Shown here piece by piece: positions 1-10,376 of a DNA stretch of 60,000 bases. The stretch lies in contig NW_027437476.1 in the NCBI RefSeq assembly GCF_964204645.1, positions 1-60,000 on the forward strand, written 5' to 3'. The notes under the pieces were generated by a model. The model was not told the DNA's origin. It did no database searches and was given only the letters and a program-made list of their open reading frames with translations. The position numbers were made by a program, and so were the translations under genes. Position 1 is the first letter of the stretch; each line of letters starts with the position of its first letter. Source of the DNA: Tubulanus polymorphus (lineage: Eukaryota > Nemertea > Palaeonemertea > Tubulaniformes > Tubulanidae).

Positions 1-265
1 GAAAAATAATTGCAGTATTATTGTCTTTAAGTTGTGAAATGGAATAAAAATTTGAATTATTTCAAATAAAGAAGTGACTAGAATAAACTTGTTGAATCAG
101 AATAAATTACTTTTTCCTCCATGAAGGCATACAAAAGAGTGGCGTTGGCGTTTTATCAATTTTTTACTCTGTGTCCATGTGACCATGCTCCAAATTGTAA
201 ATTATGAGCTATCCCACCAAGATAATAATGTTCGAGTTACTCAAAAAAGAAAGTAACCTGCCTAG

Positions 266-472
266 AGAATTGATGCACCAGAAGATAGAATATGTGCTGC
301 AGTTGTACTTGTATCCGCCCCTGTTTATGATCCAGAGAAGAACCCCCCCCCTAAAAGAAACCTGTGTATGGGTCGGTTGGTACCCAGTTCTGGAATCCAG
401 TTAGAGAGATACATAAATGAACTATTTGATTATCCCGTGTCCTTGGAAACTGCTAATTTGCAAACATCCTGA
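266..472 (+). other. Exon-like open stretch in left flank, unrecognised
   Basis: An acceptor-like CTAG at 262-265 is followed by 69 codons ending in TGA at 470-472. The composition looks protein-like (for example DAPEDRICAAVVLVSAPVYD near the start, and LERYINELFDYP later). I do not recognise a family. No donor or start codon is evident, so it could be a terminal exon, a broken gene or chance. It lies outside the inverted-repeat unit and may belong to the host or to a decayed element. Confidence 0.2.
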
Positions 473-959
473 TGGGTTATTTGGGTGGATGAAGCCGGAA
501 AAATCTGTAGCGATTGCTGTAAGGCAGTCGGATCACATCGGGTCGAAGGCTCACCAACCAAAAAGTCAAGTTTTGAGAAAGTCACAATTATTGGAAAAAA
601 ACAAAATGATTAAAAAAACAAATCTGCTTCAAATCATCTTTGTTACATTATGAAAGATACATTATCAAACAGATACCTGAATGAATACAATTTTACCTCT
701 CGCCCCATCAAGAGTGAAAGACCCACTAACTGACTTCTACGTGGTTAACTAACAGTCTAGTTTTGCAACTGCGAAATATATGAGTACACGAAAAAAACCC
801 CAGCAAAACAGCCACATAAAATTTCATGTTTCATAACTTCTGATAATGCTAATACTTTTTTGGTTTGATTGCCATGACAAAATTCATTTTAAAATTAACG
901 ACGCTTAAAATAAACTGCACTACTTAATACCAAGACTTATATCGCTAAACAAATTCCAG

Positions 960-1097
960 CTGTTAAGGGAGTGCTTCATACATGAGAAAGCAGGAGGACA
1001 TCATCATTATTGGATGAAAGGTGCTGCTGTTGTTTTCGGTAATAAGGAATCAATTGCTTCTGGCCTCTATCGTGCCATTGATGGGCTTACATCATGA
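960..1097 (+). other. Exon-like open stretch in left flank, unrecognised
   Basis: A good acceptor (AAATTCCAG, ending at 959) is followed by 46 codons to TGA, including the conserved-looking segment GGHHHYWMKGAAVVFGNKES. In a second frame, 1021-1215 is also open, so a frameshifted remnant is possible. The family is not recognised. It could be the last exon of a flanking host gene whose other parts lie upstream. Confidence 0.25.
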
Positions 1098-1750
1098 CGA
1101 TGTTCTGGCAATGGATAATTATTCATCGGTGGTCCCATGGCCAACTGTGGTCCAAGCGACTGTTGAAGATAATGACTTTGCCCAAACATACCATGAGCTG
1201 AAATATTTGATCTAGAAAATTGATTTTAACAGTCTGTTTTCTTTATAGAGCCATGACGCTGAGCCATGCTAATTACATAGATACTTATCTTTGTAATGTG
1301 TAATTGAAATAGTGGATAATCAAAGAAAAGTTGTCAATGGGCATGATAGGTGCACTGGTAAAATGGACTGCAAAATGCTTAGAACACAAAACAAACGTAT
1401 TCGGAATATCTCTAATTTTTTCCTCGTGTAGCCTGAAAATAAAGGATTTTTCCTCTTGTATAGATGGGCGGTATATCTCCTCGGATCCATCCTCTCCGGA
1501 AGGGATTTGAACATGATGGCATCGAGACTGCCACGGTATGAAACCAAGCCACTGGACGGAGTGCGCAGCTTAGATGATGTCATTTTCTTGACATAAAGAA
1601 ATCCTCTTTAGTTTCAGCCCGGGTCTTTCCATAATTCTTCCGTGAAATTTGCCCCAGTTATTACATTTTGGGCAATCTGCTGATTCTTTCTAGTGTGGCA
1701 GAGGTTAGGCTAGGTAGGTTAGGTTAACGTGAAAATAGATTTTCCTATAT

Positions 1751-1822
1751 CTATTTGTGTGTGTGTGCGCATGTGCGCGTATGTATGCGTGTATGCGCGT
1801 ATGCGCGTGTGCGTGTGTGTGG
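1751..1822. repeat. TG/CG-rich microsatellite
   Basis: Alternating purine-pyrimidine run, mainly TG with interspersed CG and TATG steps. No coding signal. Confidence 0.9.
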
Positions 1823-1886
1823 CAACTGACTCCAAGGTTAAGTTTTGTAAGATAGTAAGATAGACATAAAGAATATTATTTCTTAA

Positions 1887-2459
1887 CCCTTTTACCTTTA
1901 AGTATTTTTCGGCCTACGAGAGATTTTGGACCTTGCTCAGTAGATGTGAGGGATAACCCCATACTGTATGTTTTTTATGAAAGCTCTTTTCACATGCTTT
2001 CAAATGATACCATGTTTGCGAACTTTGGGAGTTACCTTCAGGGTCTGAACCCAAGGTCACAGATCCCAAGGTCATCCAGATTTTTGGGCCACCCATAATA
2101 AAAAACTGTCATGAGATTCATCCCAATATGAATTATCATCAGAATCTTTCATTACTATGTCCAAAATATCAGCCAAACTCACTAGAGAACGTCTTTAGTG
2201 CATTGGCCATTACTACTAACGATATTCTCAATTTTGGAAATCTGACCCACGCGACATGTGGTTTCCATACCCCCTTCTACATGCCAAATGTATGATATAT
2301 CACTTTCCAACCTTGTTAGACATTGTAGGCCGTCTGGTGTCGCCATCTGCTGATAGGAAAATGAGTTAGAATGCTTCGCTGAAATCAATACTTGACTATT
2401 CTATTCACTATAGCTGGTCTATTCAAATCGGTCGCTAGCGACCGATTGCCAGTTAAAGG
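1887..2459. mobile_element. Possible piggyBac-type MITE with TTAA target duplication
   Basis: TTAA at 1883-1886 is followed by CCCTTTTACCTTTAA. At the other end, the reverse complement of 2440-2463 reads TTAACCTTTAACTGG. TTAA duplication with CCYTTW ends is the pattern of piggyBac-type elements. The interior (573 bp) has no convincing ORF. A perfect 20 bp palindrome sits at 2427-2446 near the right end. The match between ends is short, so this is a tentative call. Confidence 0.45.
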
Positions 2460-2660
2460 TTAAGCACTGCATTTTTACATTTTAGGTTCTTTTAGTGAAG
2501 GAGAGTTTTCTAAACAGACAAAATTTGCAAGTATGTTTATTTAATGTAAATCAAAATTCTCATACTGATTCAAATGTGTACCTATCCATGATTGAAAATA
2601 TGTGTTAATTAGTTTGATGAATTTGAAAGTACATAGTCTGAAAAACTATCAGATTTGCAG

Positions 2661-2787
2661 CATCGGATCAGAGGAGGCTATAAATTATCTGCCTAAACCA
2701 ACCTTGGCATATGATGCGTACAGAACAATGGCGGCGGGGCTCGGCCATGTTTTTGAATCGTTACTCGCTTGGCAGAAAACGAAATAG
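2661..2787 (+). other. Exon-like terminal exon candidate, unrecognised
   Basis: AGATTTGCAG (acceptor) ends at 2660. The following reading frame is open for 42 codons after a split codon, ends in TAG and reads like protein (for example LPKPTLAYDAYRTMAAGLGH). No family recognised. It lies about 400 bp outside the satellite array, so it may be the 3' end of a flanking gene disrupted or bordered by the large inverted-repeat unit. Confidence 0.3.
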
Positions 2788-3179
2788 ACATACGCCTTGA
2801 CATGTGTCAGTCATCCAGCGGACAGATCCGGTTCTGGTCAAGCAAGAAACCACAGTGCCATTTTACGGACCTTATCATTATTCAACTTAGTTCATAAAGT
2901 GCCTTAAGTCGTTTCATGGATAAAATTGTAAATATATTTCGGTAGAGCCTGTTCATCAACCGTCGGATAATGATTGGACTTATTTATTGAACATGTTGAA
3001 CAAATTCGTAATACACATAACCTCGTCCGAAAAAATAATGTAAAATCCGAAAAGATACATTTTTTGATTCTGTTTTGATGATTTTTTTTCGTGAAAAATC
3101 ATCTTCTTTGAGGCTGTTTTGAAGCGAAGGCGTTCCTCAAAAAGGTGTAAAATCAAATTTTTTGGCACTTAAACAGGGG

Positions 3180-4353
3180 CGTCTCTAAAAAAATTGTAAG
3201 CTGTTTTGGCACTTAAACGAGGGGCGTCCCTCAAAAAAGTGTGAAATCTCTGTTTTGGCACTAAAACGAGGGGCGTCCCTCAAAAAAGTGGGAAATCACG
3301 GTTTTGGCACTAAAACGAGGACCGTCCCTCAAAAAGTGGGAAATTACGGCTTTGGCACTGAAACGAGGGGCGTCCCTCAAAAAAGTGGGAAATCGCGGTT
3401 TTAACACTAAAACGAGGAGCGTCCCTCCAAAAGTGGGAAATTACGGCTTTGGCACTAAAACGAGGATCGTCCCTCAAAAAAGTGGGAAATCAAGGTTTTG
3501 GCACTAAAGCGAGGGGCGTCCCTCAAAAAAGTGGGAAATCACGGTTTTAACACTAAAACGAGGAGCGTCCCTCAAAAAGTGGGAAATTACGGCTTTGGCA
3601 CTAAAACCAGGAGCGTCCCTCAAAAAGTGGAAAACTACAGCTTTGGCACTAAAACGAGGGGCGTCCCTCAAAAAAGTGCGAAATCACGGTTTTGGCACTA
3701 AAACGAGGGGCGTCCCTCAAAAAAGTGGGAAATCACGGTTTTAACACTAAAACGAGGAGCGTCCCTCAAAAAGTGGGAAATTACGGCTTTGGCACTAAAA
3801 CGAGGAGCGTCCCTCAAAAAGTGGAAAACTACAGCTTTGGCACTAAAACGAGGGGCGTCCCTCAAAAAAGTGCGAAATCACGGTTTTGGCACTAAAACGA
3901 GGAACGTCCCTCAAAAAGTAGGAAATCACGGTTTTGGCACTAAAACGAGGAGCGTCCCTCAAAAAAGTGTGAAATGACTGTTATTGCACTAAAACGAGGG
4001 GCGTCCCTCAAAAAAGTGGGAAATCACGGTTTTGGCACTAAAACGAGGAGCGTCCCTCAAAAAAGTGTGAAATGACTGTTATTGCACTAAAACGAGGGGC
4101 GTCCCTCCAAAAAGTGGGAAATCACGGTTTTGGCACTAAAACGAGGAGCGTCCCTCAAAAAAGTGTGAAATGACTGTTATTGCACTAAAACGAGGGGCGT
4201 CCCTCCAAAAAGTGTGAAATGACTGTTATTGCACTAAAACGAGGGGCGTCCCTCCAAAAAGTGGGAAATCACTGTTATTGCACTAAAACGAGGGCCGTCC
4301 CTCAAAAAAGTGTGAAATCGTTGTTTTGGCACTAAAACTAGGGGCACCCAAGC
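3180..4353. repeat. Left satellite array of 48-49 bp units
   Basis: About 24 tandem copies of a 48-49 bp unit. Each contains GGCACTAAAACGAGG, then the interrupted palindrome GAGGGGCGTCCCTC, then CAAAAAAGTGGGAAATCACG. The outermost copies (3120-3250) are degenerate and the innermost ends in GGGGCACCCAAGCG. Interior subgroups (GTGTGAAATGACTGTTATTG variants at 3960-4280) show local unit amplification. The same array in inverse orientation begins at 59326. The unit is nearly free of stops in some frames, producing spurious ORFs. Confidence 0.95.
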
Positions 4354-7300
4354 GTGAAATCGCAATTTTGGCGGTGAATCGATAAGCTCCTCGAATAAGC
4401 GTTAATCCCAATCTTGATGGTGAAAAGAGAGTGCCTCTTGAAGAAATCCGTTTTGACGATAAGATGAGGAATGTCACTGCAATATGTGCGAAATCGCATA
4501 TGTTCAAACATCAATGATAATTTGAGAGTATTCAACGTGTATCAAAAATGTATTTATTGACCATTAGAAATTTCTATCAATTTGATAAGCACAAATGTTT
4601 GATTAATTTTACATAATTCTTGATATTCAATTCATAATATTTATTGATGAACACATGACTTTTAAACACGCGTTGTATCTAACAACGCTGAATATTTTCA
4701 ACGAAAGTGGTTATCGTAATAAGTCTTTATTTCATAAAATATGTACACACCAGGTGTAAAAAGAACATACACAATTAACAACAAGTTCATATACATGGAA
4801 AAAGTGTCACCGTATGTATAATCTGAATGCATTATGATTATGGCATAGATTAGAAAAATACTCTCACTCTCATTGGCTTTATTAACAGATACAATAGTAT
4901 ATAACAACTGCATAATGCTGGACAGAATAAAAGATATGTACATACGGGATCAAATTAACGTGTACAAAATATAGAAATTGACTCAACTATACATAAAACA
5001 TTGCAACTGTGCAATTTATCGTGGTTACAAAATATGTTTTCAGTTTCCTATACACGGAATTATTGAAATGTTGTGTTAATTTAATTTACTCATCCAAGTT
5101 ATACAAACGGGTCTCACATTATTCAACAAAATAATTATAAGAAGGCCGTCTACTAATGACGGCGGAATGAGAGAAATGATAAATGTTATAAAACATGACG
5201 CAGGCATTAAACATGATGATTTTTTGCGGATGATTATGGTTCGATAGAAAATAGCGGATTCACCGTGTATCCATCAAATTCGAACGCAGCTTATTAAGGG
5301 GAGAATTAAGTACGTAACTAAAATCTAGTAAGTTTCTACTTATTTTACTTGAATGGAGGTAAAACTGGTAGTTCTCTGAAGATTTACTTTATTTAGATGA
5401 AGCTTCCACCAATATCATTTTTTCCTAACAACCACGGCATTAATTTGTTGAAATTGCCGCACAGTCAATTCTATTTATAGTATATTTTCAGAAATTCTAT
5501 GAAATTTCAAATCAGCCCCCATGTCGGAATATGATAACAAATGACTTGAGTTACAATGTACTAGTAAGAAAAATTCAAATTAAGAATTTAAAATACACAA
5601 ATAACTGTTCATCTGAAAAATTCTAAGACAAGATTATCAGTACACCTAATGTAAGATCTTTGGACGGTATCGCGGGATAAGTCCTCTTAAAGTCACTTTA
5701 AGACGCAACGGTTATTGTCGAAATTCGATATTCTGCAAATCGAACTTAGTACAAAGAGGAAAGCATTTTTTCACTCAAATTTCTCTGTCAAATTCGAGAC
5801 AAGCAAATTCATTTGTTTTTCTATAGAAATCGCTTAAACATATTTCAAAGTTAAGTCTTCACTCAATATCTATTGAATCGACATAAAACAGGCAGCACTC
5901 TGAGGGTTTTCTTTATCTATTTGGCAAGTAAGAGTTTTTTTCTGCTAGTCTAAAGAAGCGACCCGATGAAGCTTCTATAAACTAGTAGCGATAGATCGTA
6001 TACATCAAATAAATGTAGACTACCAACAGAGTACTACCTGTTTAACGTCAATTCTTTTGGTTAATGAATTTCGGTCAATTTATTCTGGTTAAAACGGCTT
6101 GCTTCTTCTTAATTTTACCTATGAATATATGTAGACTTTATATCATTCTAATCATTTCAAAATATCGTATAGCACTTAATTGAACGAATAATGATTATCA
6201 TTGAGCGCTAAGTAAACTAAACCCATTTTCCTGGCAATCACGGAACTTATTTGTTGAAATTTTCGCACAGGCAATTCTAATTATAGTATGTTTTCAGTGA
6301 TCCTATGAAATGTCAAATCAGCCCCATTGTCGGAATATGATAACGAATGACTGAGTTACAATGTACTAGTAAGAAATATTCAGATTAGGAATTAAATACA
6401 CAAATAACTGTTCATCTGAAAAATCAAAGACAAGATTATCAGTACACCTAATGTAAGACTCTGGCGCCCAATAAACTTCCTATCAGCGAAACAGAAACCT
6501 GAATGTCACCGTGGACCAGAATTTCTTATCACACCAGTTAGAATACTAGACTATGAAACTTACACCGGCCGAGGCAAGGATTTAATCCCAGGACCCCGGA
6601 GACGTCAAATCTTTGGACAATATCGCGAGATAGGTCCTCTTAAAGTCGGATATTGAGACGCAACGGTTATTGTCGAAATTCGATAATCTGCAAATCGAAC
6701 TTAGTACAAAGTGGAAAACATTTTTTCACTAAAATTCGAGACAAGCAAATTGATTTGTTTTTCTATAGAAATCGCTTAAACCTATTTCAAAATTAAGTCT
6801 TAACTCAATATCTATTGAATTGACATAAAACAGGCAGCACTCTGAGGGTTTTCTTTATCTATTGGGCAAGTAAGAGTTTTTTTCTGCTAGTCTAAAGAAG
6901 CGACCCGATGAAGCTTCTATAAACTAGTAGCGATAGATCGTATATATCAAATAAATGTAGACTACCAACAGAGTACTACCTGTTTAACGTCAATTCTTTT
7001 GGTTAATGAATTTCGGTCAATTTATTCTGGTTAAAACGGCTTGCTTCTTCTTAATTTTACCTATAAATATATGTAGACTTTATATCATTCTAATCATTTC
7101 AAAATATCGTATAGCACTTAATTGAACGAATAATGATTATCATTGAGCGCTAAGTAAACTAAACCCATTTTCCTGGCAATCACGGAACTTATTTGTTGAA
7201 ATTTTCGCACAGGCAATTCTAATTATAGTATGTTTTCAGTGATCCTATGAAATGTCAAATCAGCCCCATTGTCGGAATATGATAACGAATGACTGAGTTA

Positions 7301-9102
7301 CAATGTACTAGTAAGAAATATTCAGATTAGGAATTAAATACACAAATAACTGTTCATCTGAAAAATCAAAGACAAGATTATCAGTACACCTAATGTAAGA
7401 CTCTGGCGCCCAATAAACTTCCTATCAGCGAAACAGAAACCTGAATGTCACCGTGGACCAGAATTTCTTATCACACCAGTTAGAATACTAGACTATGAAA
7501 CTTACACCGGCCGAGGCAAGGATTTAATCCCAGGACCCCGGAGACGTCAAATCTTTGGACAATATCGCGAGATAGGTCCTCTTAAAGTCGGATATTGAGA
7601 CGCAACGGTTATTGTCGAAATTCGATAATCTGCAAATCGAACTTAGTACAAAGTGGAAAACATTTTTTCACTAAAATTCGAGACAAGCAAATTGATTTGT
7701 TTTTCTATAGAAATCGCTTAAACCTATTTCAAAATTAAGTCTTAACTCAATATCTATTGAATTGACATAAAACAGGCAGCACTCTGAGGGTTTTCTTTAT
7801 CTATTGGGCAAGTAAGAGTTTTTTTCTGCTAGTCTAAAGAAGCGACCCGATGAAGCTTCTATAAACTAGTAGCGATAGATCGTATATATCAAATAAATGT
7901 AGACTACCTACAGAGTACTACCTGTTTAACGTCAATTCTTTTGGTTAATGAATTTCGGTCAATTTATTTTGGTTAAAACGGCTTGCTTCTTCTTAATTTT
8001 ACCTATAAATATATGTAGACTTTATATCATTCTAATCATTTCAAAATATCGTATAGCACTTAATTGAACGAATAATGTTTATTATTAAGCGCTAAGTAAA
8101 CTAAACCCATTTTCCTGGCAATCACGGAACTTATTTGTTGAAATTTTCGCACAGACAATTCTAATTATAGTATGTTTTCAGTGATTCTATGAAATGTCAA
8201 ATCAGCCCCATTGTCGGAATATGATAACGAATGACTGAGTTACAATGTACTAGTAAGAAATATTCAGATTAGGAATTAAATACACAAATAACTGTTCATC
8301 TGAAAAATCAAAGACAAGATTATCAGTACACCTAATGTAAGACTCTGGCGCCCAATAAACTTCCTATCAGCGAAACAGAAACCTGAATGTCACCGTGGAC
8401 CAGAATTTCTTATCACACCAGTTAGAATACTAGACTATGAAACTTACACCGGCCGAGGCAAGGATTTAATCCCAGGACCCCGGAGACGTCAAATCTTTGG
8501 ACAATATCGCGAGATAGGTCCTCTTAAAGTCGGATATTAAGATGCAACAGTTAATGTCGAAATTCGATAATCTGCAAATCGAACTTAGTACAAAGTGGAA
8601 AACATTTTTTCACTCAAATTTATCTGTCAAATTCGAGACAAGCAAATTGATTTGTTTTTCTATAGAAATCGCTTTAACATATTTCAAAATTAAGTCTTAA
8701 CTCAATATCTATTGAATTGACAGGCAGCACTTTGAGGGTTTTCTTTATCTATTTGGCAAGTACGATTTTTTTCTGCTAGTCTAAAGAAGCGACCCGATGA
8801 AGCTTCTATAAACTAGTAGCGATAGATCGTATATATCAAATAAATGTAGACTACCTACAGAGTACTACCTGTTTAACGTCAATTCTTTTGGTTAATGAAT
8901 TTCGGTCAATTTATTCTGTTTAAAACGGCTTGCTTCTTCTTAATTTTACCTATAAATTTACCCATTCTAATCATTTCAAAATATCGTATAGCACTTAATT
9001 GAACGAATAATGTTTATTATTAAGCGCCAAGTAATCTAAACCCATTTTCCTGGCAATCACGGAACTTATTTGTTGAATTTTCAGTGATTCTATGAAATGT
9101 CA
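4354..9102 (+). repeat. Left arm of the giant inverted repeat
   Basis: This stretch is matched in reverse complement by 55746-59325. The outer 1.07 kb (4354-5424) is unique sequence. From about 5425 inwards come repeated units: a diverged, shorter outer unit (about 5425-6224), then three near-identical units of about 938-941 bp (6225-7163, 7164-8103, 8104-9043) and a partial fifth ending near 9102. The landmark ACCCATTTTCCTGGCAATCA recurs at the unit boundaries. The arms differ by unit number, small indels and scattered substitutions, so they are old enough to have diverged slightly or are maintained by conversion. No gene is supported here. Confidence 0.93.
6458..6609 (+). repeat. About 150 bp insertion carried in each inner arm unit
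   Basis: The inner units contain about 150 bp from CTCTGGCGCCCAATAAAC to GGAGACGTCAA that is absent from the outermost unit, where GTAAG runs straight into ATCTTTGGAC. Further copies are at about 7400-7550 and 8342-8492 on the left and in inverse on the right arm. It has a weak tRNA-like stretch (GGATTTAATCC, resembling a T-arm). It may be a short SINE-like insertion that preceded amplification of the inner units. Confidence 0.6.
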
Positions 9103-10376
9103 ACAAGTGACTCCACAAGTTTCAGTCAACAAGTCCCCCCTGCGCACTAAGGCCAGCCTAGCTATCGTCTTCAAAAAATTATACCAATTACGAAGATACA
9201 ATATCTCAATCTGCTACCACCGACAGTGGTTGGCAGGAACAAATACTTCGGATCGGTTTGTTTTCCTATATGAATCTGAAAATGAATGAAATTGATCAGA
9301 ACTGAATTTGGTTTTTTTGTCGAATATAATTAACTTGATATTGAATTTGCTGATCTGCCACTTAATGGTTTAATTTAATTCATATGACTATTAATACTTC
9401 ATTAAAGTTTCTGAATCTCAAGCTGTACCAACTAAGAATGCGTTACATTGATTTCAACTGCTTAGTGAAATATGGCTTAATCGAGTCACGATGATAGTTC
9501 AAAAGATCGAGAGGTACATTTGAATTTTTCAATTGTTGATAACCATCAATTTAATTTTAACCATTAGAATATTGCAGTGGAACTTCTTCAATATACAGGA
9601 GGAAAAATGATGCTCATGTGCCCATAAACCCTTTGAGTAACTAGGTTACTATAGGGTATAGACATATTCATGTAAAATGTACCGCATTCTTTAAAATAGT
9701 CATTTGAACGGTTCACAAAGTAAATTGATATCTTGTCTCCAGTCATTCTTATAGAATTGTGGTCTTGGAAATATATGGTTGGGACAAACTTTTCTGAACA
9801 TCTACCTCGGGGATTTTTTAAAACTTAGTGAGATTTTAAACTATGTAAATTTACATGTTCCAACCATAAATTACCAAAAGAGACTGGTAGATACGCATAT
9901 TGCATATTTCGAAATGAATTCACTTGTAAACTATTCTTTGAAGAATTAAATCGCCTCCATCAAACTTAAAATATTACATCTATATTTACATACTATCAAT
10001 GATACTTTTAAATTTAGTGCTTAAAACGTATCCATTTACCCAATATTATTCAAATTAATATCTAAAAAATCGTTTTGTATTCATTGTTTTTAACATTCGA
10101 GTATCATTCTTGTAAATCGCTTAGAAACGCACATATAAGGCGGTATAACAATCATTACCTGGAATTGAATAATAATGGTAATACCATTATTATTCAATTT
10201 CATTTGAAAAGCGAACTCCATAGCCGCGCAATAGAGGGTAAAAAAGTCAGAGCAGATCCAGGTGGCTAGAGGCTAACTTCAGGCATTCAATGAATTCACA
10301 CAGTTATCTGTAAAGAAAATATAAGATTAGACAATAGTCCTTTCATATTAAAGCAGCTTTTTGCTAAAGCAGCATC
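9103..10376. other. Spacer between left arm and DUF7869-type gene
   Basis: Contains no supported gene. It is AT-rich with a perfect hairpin at 10163-10199. It is the 3' side of the minus-strand gene ending at 10377, so it should hold that gene's 3' UTR and polyadenylation region. A small plus-strand open stretch (9092-9289) is not supported by splice sites or similarity. Confidence 0.6.
10163..10199. other. Perfect 17 bp-stem hairpin
   Basis: Inverted repeat with left arm AATTGAATAATAATGGT, loop AAT and right arm ACCATTATTATTCAATT. It sits about 180 bp past the stop codon of the minus-strand gene, within its likely 3' UTR. It could be a tiny inverted-repeat remnant or an RNA hairpin; function unknown. 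Confidence 0.8.

Noticed and set aside
3304-3977. Several 60-70 codon reading frames over the satellite array
   Set aside because: They are read-through of the 48-49 bp repeat in frames without stops. The copies repeat in phase with the units, have no splice or start context, and appear again over the right array.
3180-4353. CRISPR-like array
   Set aside because: The units are contiguous tandem repeats with no unique spacers, in a eukaryotic genome with no cas genes.
4698-4943. 81-codon frame on the minus strand with hydrophobic segments
   Set aside because: The mirrored copy in the right arm (about 58730-58975) has a one-base deletion in a T run that breaks the frame, so it is not maintained as protein.
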